Of a stretch of DNA of 31,750 nucleotides, positions 1 to 8,680 are shown one piece after another. The notes under the pieces are model-generated. The model saw nothing but the letters and a program-made list of their open reading frames with translations, searched no databases and was not told the DNA's origin. Origin of the DNA: Treponema sp. UBA4319 (GTDB lineage Bacteria; Spirochaetota; Spirochaetia; Treponematales; Treponemataceae); assembly GCA_002393865.1 (NCBI GenBank), contig DGUD01000078.1:1-31750 (forward strand), read 5' to 3'. Each line of letters opens with the position of its first letter. Within the stretch, counting starts at the first letter, position 1. A program made the position numbers and the translations under genes.

Positions 1-3000
1 GGATTCAAATCGTTTGCCGACAAAACGCTCATCAATTTTGCGGACGGCATAACAGCGCTTATCGGGCCGAACGGCTGCGGCAAGAGCAATGTCGTAGACG
101 CGCTCAAATGGGTGCTTGCGGAGAACAAGTCCAAGAACCTGCGCGCAGCAAGCATGGAGGACGTCATATTCAACGGCACGGAGGCACGCCCGGCGCTCTC
201 CATGGCGGAAGTCACGCTCACCATCGCGAACGACAAGGGGCTGCTCCCCATCGAGGACACGGAAATCGCGCTCAAGCGCCGCCTGTACCGTTCCGGCGAG
301 AACGAGTATTTTATAAACGGCAGGCAGGTGGGCGCCACAGAAGTCCGCAAGCTCTTTATGGATACCGGCGTGGGCAAATCCGCCTATTCCGTCATGGAGC
401 AGGGAAAAATCGACCAGATTCTTTCCTCCAAGCCGGAGGATCGCCGCTACCTCTTTGAGGAGGCCGCCGGAATCAGCCGGAGCAAGGCAGAGGTGGCGGA
501 AGCCGAGCGGGAGCTTGAGCGCACGCGGGCAAACCTTGCCCAGATAGAGATGGGGCTGGTGGAGACCAAGCGCAGCTACGAGACGCTCAAGGCGCAGGCG
601 GACAAAACGACAAAATACCGCGCGCTCAGCGAAGAGAAATTCAACTACGAGCTGGACATCCAGCTGCTCCGCCTGAAGGACTTCACGCAGGGCAAGGCGC
701 ACCACGAGCAGGACCGCATCGAAGCCGAGCAGCGCCGGGATGCGGTTTCCCGAGAAATCGAAGAAATTTACAACACGCTCAACGAGAACACCGACAAAAT
801 CAAGGAGATGCAGGAGCTCGTCAACATAAAGCAGCAGGAAGTCATCAAGATAAGCGCCGAGCAGACGGGCAAAAAGGCGCTTGCCAAGCAGCTGCACGAG
901 CACCAGAGCGAGGTAAAAGAAAAAATCGGTCAGCTGGAGAACCGCATCAAGAACGTGCAGGAGCGCATCGACGAGTACAACGAGGAGATAGACAGCCTGA
1001 ACGCCGAGCTGCACGAGAAGCGGAAAAAGCTGGACGACATCAGCGCCAACATCGACGGCTTTACGGAGAACATCCGGCTTTCCTCCGGGCAGATTGAGGA
1101 GAACCAGAAGCGTATAGGCGCGAACAGCAGGCGCATCCAGGAGCTGGACGACGAGCGTTCCGCGCTCCAGAAGCAGCTCGCAGCCATTACGGAAGACATC
1201 GTGACAGAGCTTGACGCAAAGCTCAAGGACGCAGGCTACTCCTCCGCCGCAAACCGCAAGGCAAAAGAGGCGCTGGACACCGTGCTGGAGCGCATAAAGA
1301 TTTTTGCCGCCGGGCGCGCGAACATCTTCCGCGACTTTGCATCCCTTCCCTCCCACCCGGAAAAGGACGCCGCCCAGTTCGGGGCAGACGCGGTGCAGGC
1401 ATTCACGGATCTGGCGGGCATGCTCGCCGAGCTTTCGGCGGCGGTGGACGGCTATACAAAGACAACGCCGCAGTTCATCGACGAATTCCTCTCGCCAGAG
1501 GGTATCATCACGCGGAAGCGCGGCATAGACGCCAGCATACAGGACAATCTCTCGCGGGCTGACGGCATCCGGCAGGAGAGCGACGCCCTTGCGAAGGCAA
1601 ACGGCGAGCTGAACAAAAAGATAAACGAATACAAGGACACGCTCGCCAAGCTGCGCATCAATCAGGCGCAGATGGCGCAGCAGATTACGTCCGGCGAGCA
1701 GCAGGTCTCCACGCTGCGGAAGACGCTCGCCTCCGAGGAATCCTCTCTGCGCGAGCTGCAGGAAGAGCTGTACGAGGAGAACAAGCGCAAGGAAGAGGCC
1801 GACGAGCAGATTGAGGAATGCGAGGAACAGATTGCGGAGCTTGAGGAAAAGGGCATCGCCATCACCCGCGAGCTGAACGTGCTGGACAAGCAGATACAGG
1901 AATGCAACAGCAAGGTGAGCGGCAAACAGAGCCTGCTGCAGAAGAAGCAGGAGGAGAAGAACAAGTATCAGGCGCGGCTCGAGAAGCTCAGCGTGGACAT
2001 CGCGCAGAACGAGACGGAAATCCGCAACGTAAAGCAGAATTTCCAGGACAATTTCTCACGCGACCTCATGGAATTCGAGGAGCGCATGTACAAAATAACG
2101 GCGTCCTCCGCAGAGCTGAGGGAAAAGCTCTCGCTGACAAAGCAGAGAATCCAAGAGCTCGGCCAGGTGAACATGATGGCGGTGGAGCAGTTCGCGGAGG
2201 AGAAGGAGCGCTACGAGCGGCAGCAGGCAAGCTTTGACGACACAAAGAAGTCGCTGGACAACCTTACGCGCGTGAGCGAGGAAATCCGCACAAAGTCCTC
2301 AGAGCTCTTCCTTGACACCTACAACAAAATACGCCGGAATTTCCACAATATGTTCCGCCGACTCTTTAACGGAGGACGGGCGGAGCTGCGGCTGGTTGAC
2401 CCGGCAAACGTCCTGACCACGGGCATCGAGATTTATGCCCAGCCTCCGGGAAAAAAGCTCGTCAACATCTCGCTGCTTTCAGGCGGTGAGAAGACGATGA
2501 CGGCGGTCGCGCTGCTCTTTGCCACCTATCAGGTGCGCCCCAGCCCGTTCTGCCTGCTCGACGAGATTGACGCGGCTCTGGACGACAAGAACGTCACCAG
2601 CTTCGGGGAATCCCTGCGGGCCTTTGCCAACGTCAGCCAATATATCGTCATCACGCACAACCGCAAGACCGTCCAGTGCGCCTCCAGCATGCTGGGCGTC
2701 ACGATGGAAGAGAGCGGCGTCACCAAGGTACTCCAGCTCCGCCTTGACGAGGACACGATAAACGGGCGCGTCAGCTACGGCAGCGACGACGATTTTGTGG
2801 AGGAGGATGTTCCCCCGGAGGAAGGCATCGTCATTCCGCCGCGCCCCCCGCGCCGGGAGCATAACCCCGACGGCACGCTCAAAGAAAGCGCCGAGAACAC
2901 AACCCAGGCGCCTTCCGCGGAAAAAGAGGACGGAGCAGCAAAGATTCAGGGGGAAAATGCCGAGAATGTAGATACAATACAAGCCCCGGCAGCAGAGGAG

Positions 3001-3027
3001 ACGGTACAGGAAGATGGAGCTCATTGA
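1..3027 (+). CDS. smc: SMC-type chromosome segregation ATPase (5' end cut by window)
   Basis: This is a DNA-binding ATPase that would organise and segregate the chromosome. The frame is open from base 1 and starts at GFKSFAD, so only about nine N-terminal residues should be missing. In window residue numbers, the Walker A GPNGCGKSN is at 22-30, the ABC signature LLSGGEK at 825-831, and Walker B (FCLLDE) at 850-855. Long Glu/Lys/Gln-rich coiled coils run at about 170-395 and 525-750. The middle (about 397-523) is not coiled coil, but the paired glycines of a standard SMC hinge are not visible there. About 1,008 codons remain, against roughly 1,180 in typical bacterial SMC. The last 80 residues are an acidic, Glu/Ala/Pro-rich tail. 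The stop overlaps the next gene by 14 bases, which suggests translational coupling. ParA, RecN and SbcC-like proteins are less likely, because the FKSFAD start and the FCLLDEIDAALDD Walker B are typical of SMC. Confidence 0.93.
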   Translation, partial: GFKSFADKTLINFADGITALIGPNGCGKSNVVDALKWVLAENKSKNLRAASMEDVIFNGTEARPALSMAEVTLTIANDKGLLPIEDTEIALKRRLYRSGENEYFINGRQVGATEVRKLFMDTGVGKSAYSVMEQGKIDQILSSKPEDRRYLFEEAAGISRSKAEVAEAERELERTRANLAQIEMGLVETKRSYETLKAQADKTTKYRALSEEKFNYELDIQLLRLKDFTQGKAHHEQDRIEAEQRRDAVSREIEEIYNTLNENTDKIKEMQELVNIKQQEVIKISAEQTGKKALAKQLHEHQSEVKEKIGQLENRIKNVQERIDEYNEEIDSLNAELHEKRKKLDDISANIDGFTENIRLSSGQIEENQKRIGANSRRIQELDDERSALQKQLAAITEDIVTELDAKLKDAGYSSAANRKAKEALDTVLERIKIFAAGRANIFRDFASLPSHPEKDAAQFGADAVQAFTDLAGMLAELSAAVDGYTKTTPQFIDEFLSPEGIITRKRGIDASIQDNLSRADGIRQESDALAKANGELNKKINEYKDTLAKLRINQAQMAQQITSGEQQVSTLRKTLASEESSLRELQEELYEENKRKEEADEQIEECEEQIAELEEKGIAITRELNVLDKQIQECNSKVSGKQSLLQKKQEEKNKYQARLEKLSVDIAQNETEIRNVKQNFQDNFSRDLMEFEERMYKITASSAELREKLSLTKQRIQELGQVNMMAVEQFAEEKERYERQQASFDDTKKSLDNLTRVSEEIRTKSSELFLDTYNKIRRNFHNMFRRLFNGGRAELRLVDPANVLTTGIEIYAQPPGKKLVNISLLSGGEKTMTAVALLFATYQVRPSPFCLLDEIDAALDDKNVTSFGESLRAFANVSQYIVITHNRKTVQCASSMLGVTMEESGVTKVLQLRLDEDTINGRVSYGSDDDFVEEDVPPEEGIVIPPRPPRREHNPDGTLKESAENTTQAPSAEKEDGAAKIQGENAENVDTIQAPAAEETVQEDGAH

Positions 3028-3388
3028 CAATGTAAAGGATTCTATACAGAATTTTATAGAAGAAAACAGCAAACTGACAGCTGCTATCATCGCTATCTTC
3101 CTGCTTCTCATCGTGAGCGGAACCGCAGTGCTGCTGCTGCGGGGAAAAACGGGCACAGGCGGGCGCAGTGTCAGGCTTCCGCCGGAGACATTCACAGAAA
3201 CTGAAGAATTCCTGAAACCAGAGCAAGTCAATCTGACGGAAGACTATTACTTTTCGCGCATATCGCCGGACAACTGGTCTGATGCGGAGCGTGAGCGCTG
3301 GTTCACCCCGCCGGACGAGCAGAACATGCAGGAACTGGGAAAGGCGAACGACAAAATTATAGATACCATACTGGAGGCAGCCCCATGA
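3014..3388 (+). CDS. Small single-pass membrane protein, unknown function
   Basis: This 124-residue protein has a soluble N-terminus of about 22 residues. One strong hydrophobic helix follows (about 23-43, AAIIAIFLLLIVSGTAVLLLL-like), then RGK, then an acidic, Pro-rich C-terminal region. The positive residues after the helix suggest that the C-terminal side may be cytoplasmic, but topology is uncertain. The gene begins inside the 3' end of smc and ends in an ATGA overlap with the next gene, so the three genes are almost certainly transcribed and translated together. I do not recognise the family. It may be an envelope component that works with the exported TPR-like protein downstream, but only the gene order supports this. 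Confidence 0.75.
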   Translation: MELIDNVKDSIQNFIEENSKLTAAIIAIFLLLIVSGTAVLLLRGKTGTGGRSVRLPPETFTETEEFLKPEQVNLTEDYYFSRISPDNWSDAERERWFTPPDEQNMQELGKANDKIIDTILEAAP

Positions 3389-4404
3389 ACTTGACAGGCA
3401 CTCATAGAGCAAGATACATTCTCCGCGCGGTGCAGGCGGCACTGCTGCTGGCACTGGTCCCGCTCCGCGCGGCGGCACAGGAGGCGGAGGCCGCCACGGA
3501 ACTGCCCTCACGCTCGGTCGTGCTCAAGAAAAACCAGAACCTTGACATCGTATATCCCGGCTCCGGCTGGATTTACCTTGGCGAGACGACGGGCTCTTCA
3601 CTGCTGCGCTATGCAGGGCGCAAGCTTTCCGCCGACACAACGATGTTCACACTGCTTGCGCAGGAGAACGGCTCCGCGGTGCTGCATTTCTTTAAAAGCG
3701 ACGCGCTTACCGGAAAATACATAGACGATTACCTTGCTGTCACCATAGAAGGGAGTAGCACCGCCGCCGACCACGTGACGGCTCCATCCTATGCGGATGT
3801 CGTTCCGCCGCGCCCCACATTCAACGCAAAGGCATCGTCCGGCACGGATAGCGGGCGCACGGAGTTTGCCCAGCTTGCCGGACAGCAGCAGGAGAGCCCG
3901 GCGCAGCAGCCCCCTCAGAAGCAGCAGCCGGCTCCGGCGGCAGAGACAGCTCAGGCGGCGGCACAGGGCAAGGGCTCAAAGGACGCCGCCACGACGGTCA
4001 TCCAGAACACGGATTCCGCGGCAGAAAGCACGGCGCCGGCCACGCAGCAGCAACAGCAGCCGGCGGCCACGGAAAGCGCAAGCGGCGGCAGCACGGGCAA
4101 GGAGGACACAACATCCCTCTCTTCCGACAATATTCTGGAGCTTGCCCAGAAAGCCTATGACGAAAAGGACTATCAGCTCTGCCTCTCCTACCTGGCGGAC
4201 TTTCTTGACTCGTCCGTCACAAAGATTGACGAAGGCATGTACCTGCAGGCGCAGGCGCTGGAAGCGGCATCCCCGGCGCGGGACATAAAAAAATCCATCA
4301 GCGTGTACCGCAAGCTGGTGGAGCAGTTCCCCGAAAGCACCCTATGGGAAAGCGCAAGCGAGAGGATTGTCTACCTTGACCGCTTCTACTTTGCCATCCG
4401 CTAA
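3385..4404 (+). CDS. Exported Gln/Ala-rich protein with C-terminal TPR-like repeats
   Basis: The 339-residue product begins with a basic segment (RARYILR) and a hydrophobic stretch ending near AAAQ at about residue 32, which reads as a cleavable signal peptide. A folded region (about 40-130) follows, with the pattern LDIVYPGSGWIYLGE. Next comes a low-complexity linker rich in Gln, Ala, Pro, Ser and Thr (about 150-240). The last 95 residues are helical and resemble tetratricopeptide repeats (ELAQKAYDEKDYQLCLSYL, then SISVYRKLVEQFPES). The start codon overlaps the previous stop (ATGA). The architecture fits a periplasmic or cell-wall scaffold protein, but no specific function can be assigned. 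The linker has many CAG codons and could vary in length between strains. Confidence 0.82.
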   Translation: MNLTGTHRARYILRAVQAALLLALVPLRAAAQEAEAATELPSRSVVLKKNQNLDIVYPGSGWIYLGETTGSSLLRYAGRKLSADTTMFTLLAQENGSAVLHFFKSDALTGKYIDDYLAVTIEGSSTAADHVTAPSYADVVPPRPTFNAKASSGTDSGRTEFAQLAGQQQESPAQQPPQKQQPAPAAETAQAAAQGKGSKDAATTVIQNTDSAAESTAPATQQQQQPAATESASGGSTGKEDTTSLSSDNILELAQKAYDEKDYQLCLSYLADFLDSSVTKIDEGMYLQAQALEAASPARDIKKSISVYRKLVEQFPESTLWESASERIVYLDRFYFAIR

Positions 4405-4419
4405 GGGAGGAGACAGAAA

Positions 4420-5127
4420 ATGAACAAAGCAGGATGCTTACTCGCAGCCGGGCTGCTGCTGGCGCTCGGCCTCCCCTCCTGCCGGATACAGCAGGTGCAG
4501 AACCAGCCGAGGACTATCACCGTCACCGGCAACGGCAAGGTAAAGATTCCGAGCAACCAGGCAAACATAACGCTTTCGGTCATCACGAGGAACATCGATG
4601 TGGTGGAGGCGGCCAAAGAGAACAGCGACAAAATGTCTGCCGTAAAAAAAGCCATCCGCGAGGCAGGGGTTCCCTTTGCGAACATCACGACCTCGAACTA
4701 CGCAATCAGGCAGGAGGAGAGCTACCAGAACGGAAGGACGTTCGTGCAGGGGCAATATGTCGTCTCGAACCAGGTGAACATCACGCTCGGCGGCGTCTCC
4801 TATGCGGGCGCCGTAATCGACGCGGCCGTCAAAGCGGGCGCAAACCAGCTGTCCGCCCTCACCTACACGGCGGAAGAAAGCGATGACTCCGTAAAGCAGG
4901 CACGACTGCTGGCCATAAAGCAGGCCGAAGAGAAAGCGAATACGCTCGTAACGGCAAGCGGGGCGACGCTCGGCAAGGTGCTGCGCATCGTAGAGGAACA
5001 GATTCCCATGGACTATATGTCGAACGCGGGGCTGCGCAATGCCGTGGATGACGGGCAGACCGGGGACATCACCGGCGGCGACTACGAGATAACGGTCTCC
5101 GTGACCGCAACCTACGAGATTCTCTGA
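4420..5127 (+). CDS. SIMPL-domain (DUF541) lipoprotein
   Basis: This 235-residue protein starts with a lipoprotein signal peptide. The lipobox is GLPS-C with the modified cysteine at residue 21. The rest matches the SIMPL family: an opening TITVTGNGKVKIPSNQANI strand, the alternation of beta strands and helices, and the conserved SVTATYEI strand at the C-terminus. SIMPL proteins are envelope proteins of unclear biochemical role; some family members are linked to oxidative-stress tolerance. A strong ribosome-binding site (GGGAGGAG) sits before the ATG, 15 bases after the previous gene's stop, so it probably belongs to the same transcript as the two upstream envelope genes. Confidence 0.88.
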   Translation: MNKAGCLLAAGLLLALGLPSCRIQQVQNQPRTITVTGNGKVKIPSNQANITLSVITRNIDVVEAAKENSDKMSAVKKAIREAGVPFANITTSNYAIRQEESYQNGRTFVQGQYVVSNQVNITLGGVSYAGAVIDAAVKAGANQLSALTYTAEESDDSVKQARLLAIKQAEEKANTLVTASGATLGKVLRIVEEQIPMDYMSNAGLRNAVDDGQTGDITGGDYEITVSVTATYEIL

Positions 5128-5131
5128 CCGA

Positions 5132-5160
5132 TTGCAGGAAAAGCGAATTTAGGGTATAGT
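5132..5160 (+). promoter_or_regulatory. Sigma-70-type promoter for serS
   Basis: A -35 box TTGCAG (5132-5137) and a -10 box TATAGT (5155-5160) are separated by exactly 17 bases. They lie in the gap between the SIMPL gene and serS, about 60 bases before the serS start. This is read from sequence only. Confidence 0.72.
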
Positions 5161-5221
5161 AGAGCAAAAGCGGCGCCGGCGCGCGATTTTTGGCAGGTAG
5201 CCGCATGCAAAGAGGTACAGT

Positions 5222-6556
5222 ATGCTGGATTATAGATTCATTAAAGAAAATCTTGATGCCGTAAAGGAGAACATCAGGAACCGCAACATGGTGGCAGACG
5301 CGGATATCGTCGTCGCCCTCTACGACCAGAAGACGGCGCTCATCACGGAGCTTCAGGGACTGCAGCAGAAGCGCAACGCCAACGCGGCCGCCATGAAGCA
5401 GAAGCTTGATGCCGAGACCCGCCAGAAATACGTGGCGGAAGGCAAGCAGCTCAAGGACGATATCGCCGCGGTGGAGAAGAAGCTCGCCGATATAGAGCCC
5501 AAGCTTGACGAGGCCGCGCGGAAAATCCCGAACATGGCAAGCCCCGCCGCCCCCGTCGGCAAGCTGGATACGGAGAACCTCGAAGTCAAGAAGGTTGGCA
5601 CCCCGCGAACATTCGACTTCAAGCCAAAAGACCATGTGCAGCTGGGCGAATCGCTCGGTCTGCTTGATTTTGACCGGGGAACCAAGGTCTCCGGGCAGAA
5701 ATTCTACTATCTGAAGAACGAGGCGGTCTTCCTTGAGCAGGCGCTCATCATGTACGCGCTCAACATACTCCGCAAACACGGTTTTACTACGTTCATCACG
5801 CCGGATGTCGCCCGGCAGGAAGTGCTGCAGGGCATCGGTTTCAACCCCCGTGGCAACGAGAGCAACGTCTACTGCATCGAGGACGAGGGCACCTGCCTCG
5901 TCGCGACCGCGGAAATCACGCTCGGCGGATACCACTCCGGCGAAATCCTCGACAAATCCAAACTGCCGCTGTTCTACTGCGGTCTGTCACACTGCTTCCG
6001 CCGAGAGGCCGGTGCGGCAGGGCACTTCAGCAAGGGCTTATACCGCGTGCACCAGTTTGACAAGGTGGAGATGTTCGTATACTGCCTGCCGGAGCAGAGC
6101 GACGAAATCCACGAGAAGCTCCGCCTCATCGAGGAAGAGATATTCACCGGGCTCGGCCTGCCGTTCCGCGTGGTCGATACCTGCACCGGCGATCTGGGTG
6201 CCCCCGCTTACCGCAAATGGGATCTTGAGGCATGGATGCCCGGCCGCGCCGACGCGGAGCACCCCGACGGAGACTACGGGGAGGTAACGTCCACGTCAAA
6301 CTGCACGGATTATCAGGCGCGCCGCCTGAACGTAAAGTATCACGACGACGACGGCAAGAACAAATACGTGCACATGCTCAACGGAACAGCCGTGGCGGTC
6401 GGGCGCGCGATGCTCGCCATTCTGGAGAACTACCAGAACGCAGACGGCTCGGTCACGGTGCCGCCCGTGCTGGTACCCTTCTGCGGCTTTGACCGCATAG
6501 CCCCCAAGGAAAACGCCGCTTCTCCGGTTTATGTCTCCGCAAAGGCAAAAAAATAA
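5222..6556 (+). CDS. serS: Seryl-tRNA synthetase
   Basis: This enzyme charges tRNA-Ser with serine in the cytoplasm (class II aminoacyl-tRNA synthetase). The 444-residue length is normal for the family. Residues 1-110 form the charged, coiled-coil tRNA-binding arm (MLDYRFIKENLDAVKENIRNRN is characteristic). The catalytic core follows. Class II motif 2 is seen around CFRREAGAAG...GLYRVHQFDKVEMF, and motif 3 around GRAMLAILENYQ near the C-terminus, with a VPPVLVPF end. The start is supported by AAAGAGG just upstream of ATG. Its own promoter and a following hairpin suggest it can be transcribed alone or together with the permease behind it. Confidence 0.97.
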   Translation: MLDYRFIKENLDAVKENIRNRNMVADADIVVALYDQKTALITELQGLQQKRNANAAAMKQKLDAETRQKYVAEGKQLKDDIAAVEKKLADIEPKLDEAARKIPNMASPAAPVGKLDTENLEVKKVGTPRTFDFKPKDHVQLGESLGLLDFDRGTKVSGQKFYYLKNEAVFLEQALIMYALNILRKHGFTTFITPDVARQEVLQGIGFNPRGNESNVYCIEDEGTCLVATAEITLGGYHSGEILDKSKLPLFYCGLSHCFRREAGAAGHFSKGLYRVHQFDKVEMFVYCLPEQSDEIHEKLRLIEEEIFTGLGLPFRVVDTCTGDLGAPAYRKWDLEAWMPGRADAEHPDGDYGEVTSTSNCTDYQARRLNVKYHDDDGKNKYVHMLNGTAVAVGRAMLAILENYQNADGSVTVPPVLVPFCGFDRIAPKENAASPVYVSAKAKK

Positions 6557-6562
6557 ACCTGC

Positions 6563-6584
6563 CCGGAAACCCGATGGTTTCCGG
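6563..6584. other. Intergenic hairpin after serS
   Basis: CCGGAAACC and GGTTTCCGG form a perfect 9-bp stem around a CGAT loop, seven bases after the serS stop. There is no T-run after it, so it may be an RNA-stabilising structure or a weak attenuator, not a standard terminator. Its core is shared by two other intergenic hairpins in the window. Confidence 0.6.
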
Positions 6585-6628
6585 CAGCTCTGCAGAAGCT
6601 GGCTCCAAAGGTCGGCAAAGAGGTGTTC

Positions 6629-7744
6629 GTGCTAAAACAGACAAATTACGCGCGCTCTATTTTTATGCTGATTCTCATCGTCTGCCTGTTTGCTGTGGCC
6701 GCCGTGCTCAAGCTGACCGCCGATTTCTTCATCCCCGTAACCGTGGCGGTGCTGCTTGCATTCGTATTCTATCCGTTCTGCAAGAAAATCCACGCCCTGC
6801 ATGTGCCGTGGGTGCTCTGCATCCTCCTCATGCTTGTCATAGCCGGAATCGTGCTGTACTTCATCAGCACGCTCCTCATCTCCAGCATAAAAGTCATCCT
6901 CAGCACCTACCCGAAGTACGAGATGCGCTTTATGTCCATCTACAAGACATTCGCGACAACATTCAAGATTCCCTACGACGAGGATTCCACGCTGTTCATG
7001 AACCTGTGGAATTCCCTGAATGTCAGGACTGCGCTGCAGAATTTCGCCATCGCGTTTAGCACGCACATCGTCTCCTTCCTGAAGGTGCTCATGCTCGTCA
7101 CGCTGTTCATCGTCTTCCTGCTGATGGAGCTGAACAACATAAAGGAAAAGATTGACCGCGCGTTTACCGAGCAGCACATGAACCAGAAGATAGTCTCCAT
7201 CGCACGGAACACGGTCTCCGAGGTAACGCATTTCATCTCCATAAAATTCGTCATATCACTGCTCACGGGGCTCATCGTCGGGCTGGGGACTTCGCTCATC
7301 CACATGGACTTTCCGGTCATCTGGGGCTTCTTGGCTTTCATCCTGAATTTTATCCCGACATTCGGCTCCGCAATCTCATGGGGGCTCACAACACTTTTTG
7401 CCATCATGCAGTTCTATCCCAGCTGGGAATACGTCATCTTTGTGGCCCTGCTGGTGCTCGTCGTGAACATGGTGCTGGGCAACATCATAGAGCCGCGCTG
7501 GGAAGGCTCCGACCTGGGGCTGTCGCCCTTTGTCATACTGGTAAGCCTTTCGTTCTGGGGCTGGATGTGGGGCTTTGTCGGCATGATTCTCGCGGTTCCG
7601 ATTATGGTTATCCTGAAAATTATCTGCGAGAACGTGGAATTCCTGAATCCCGTCGCGATTCTTATCGGCAACGCGCACAAAAAGACCAAAGAGGCTCCTG
7701 CCGCACAAGAGCAGCCGGAAGAGAGCAAAGGAAGCGCAGAATAA
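6629..7744 (+). CDS. AI-2E/PerM family permease
   Basis: This multi-pass inner-membrane protein belongs to the AI-2E transporter (formerly UPF0118/PerM) family. Members are implicated in small-molecule export or sodium/proton exchange; the substrate here is unknown. Hydrophobic segments occur near both ends, with a less hydrophobic stretch after the first helices. The conserved C-terminal part (GFLAFILNFIPTFGSAISW, then the NIIEPRWEG motif and LSPFVILVSLSFWGWMWGFVGMILAVP) is diagnostic. I chose the GTG at 6629 because AAAGAGG then sits 6 bases away; the GTG at 6623 would touch the Shine-Dalgarno. The product is about 371 residues, with a Glu/Ala-rich cytoplasmic tail. The stop codon lies inside a hairpin. 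Confidence 0.9.
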   Translation: MLKQTNYARSIFMLILIVCLFAVAAVLKLTADFFIPVTVAVLLAFVFYPFCKKIHALHVPWVLCILLMLVIAGIVLYFISTLLISSIKVILSTYPKYEMRFMSIYKTFATTFKIPYDEDSTLFMNLWNSLNVRTALQNFAIAFSTHIVSFLKVLMLVTLFIVFLLMELNNIKEKIDRAFTEQHMNQKIVSIARNTVSEVTHFISIKFVISLLTGLIVGLGTSLIHMDFPVIWGFLAFILNFIPTFGSAISWGLTTLFAIMQFYPSWEYVIFVALLVLVVNMVLGNIIEPRWEGSDLGLSPFVILVSLSFWGWMWGFVGMILAVPIMVILKIICENVEFLNPVAILIGNAHKKTKEAPAAQEQPEESKGSAE

Positions 7745-7760
7745 TCCGGCGGCGGATTAT
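7741..7760. terminator. Hairpin between convergent genes, possible bidirectional terminator
   Basis: ATAATCCG and CGGATTAT form a perfect 8-bp stem with a GCGG loop. It lies exactly between the end of the permease and the end of the convergent minus-strand gene, and it contains the permease stop codon. Neither side has a clear T-run, so efficiency is uncertain. Confidence 0.55.
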
Positions 7761-7762
7761 AT

Positions 7763-8680
7763 TCAGAGCGACAGGCTGCCGGCCAGATACTCCGAGAGAA
7801 AACGCTCGTCCTCCCGCTTGAGCTCCTTGAGGGCGCAGACATAGCAGCGGGAGCGCTGGGCTTCGTGCAGGTACACATCCGACACCGTGCAGCCGAGGGA
7901 GAGCTTGCGCCGGAACGAGGCATTGCTCCCCGTTTTGAATTCGAGGAGCAGCCCGTAGTCTGCCTCCAGCTGCAGCCCCTGATCCTGCTCGCGGCTGCCG
8001 ACAATAAGCATGCTCGTATCGATATAGATAATCTCCAGCGGCCGGGCAAGCCCTTCTACCGCATGCAGCTCCGGCTGTTCCGTCAGGTAGCGGCATACAG
8101 AGATGAGGTAGGTGACGCTTTCGCTGTCCACGGCATGCAGCTCGTAGACGTAGCGCTCAAAGAGCTCCTGCGCGACGGACTGTACGCCGGGCTTGATGCT
8201 GTCCCAGCCCGGCCGCCCCAGCAAATCATATCCGGACGCAGGCAGGCATGGCAGAGAGACGTGGCTGCCCTGGACGGTATACGATATCTGCGCGCTGAAC
8301 GGAACATCGTCCGCCGCGCGGGAATCGGAGAGTTTGCGCAGCTGGGAAGGAACGGCAAGCGCATAGCCGCGCTGGCTCTTGACGAGCTTGGCCGTAAAGC
8401 AGAGCCCCAGATGCTGGAAGTAGAACTGAATCCTCACCTGCTGGTTCACAAAGGGCTTTATGCTGCGTATACCCTTGCTGAGAACCACGATGCCGTCATC
8501 AAAAACCTCGGCCTTCCCTGCGGGGATAAGCACGGGAAAGAGCGCCGCCGGAGGAATACCGGCAGCGGAAGCATCCTCATCCTCCCGCTCAAGGCTCATC
8601 GTCAGCGGCACCGGATTATCGCGCAGATGCTGCAGGACAATCCCCCGCTCCATAGAATTCAGCTCATCGTTCCCGTCCAT
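7763..8680 (-). CDS. Conserved-looking cytoplasmic protein, unknown (distantly YcgR/PilZ-like)
   Basis: The start is set at the ATG at 8680, because GGGGAGG lies 9 bases before it. The product is about 305 residues, has no signal peptide or membrane helix, and begins MDGNDELNSMERG. A beta-rich N-terminal half (for example VNQQVRIQFYFQHLGLCF) and a beta-rich C-terminal part (GLLLEFKTGSNASFRRKLSLG) recall proteins that carry PilZ or PilZ-N domains. However, the c-di-GMP-binding RxxxR and D/NxSxxG motifs are not evident. It is therefore left unnamed. It overlaps the upstream lipoprotein gene by 17 bases, so the two are co-translated. It is convergent with the permease gene. Confidence 0.75.
   Translation of the reverse strand: MDGNDELNSMERGIVLQHLRDNPVPLTMSLEREDEDASAAGIPPAALFPVLIPAGKAEVFDDGIVVLSKGIRSIKPFVNQQVRIQFYFQHLGLCFTAKLVKSQRGYALAVPSQLRKLSDSRAADDVPFSAQISYTVQGSHVSLPCLPASGYDLLGRPGWDSIKPGVQSVAQELFERYVYELHAVDSESVTYLISVCRYLTEQPELHAVEGLARPLEIIYIDTSMLIVGSREQDQGLQLEADYGLLLEFKTGSNASFRRKLSLGCTVSDVYLHEAQRSRCYVCALKELKREDERFLSEYLAGSLSL

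Noticed and set aside
2479..3511. Minus-strand open frames opposite the smc 3' end and the envelope genes
   Set aside because: No ribosome-binding site or domain was seen; the plus-strand genes explain the region.
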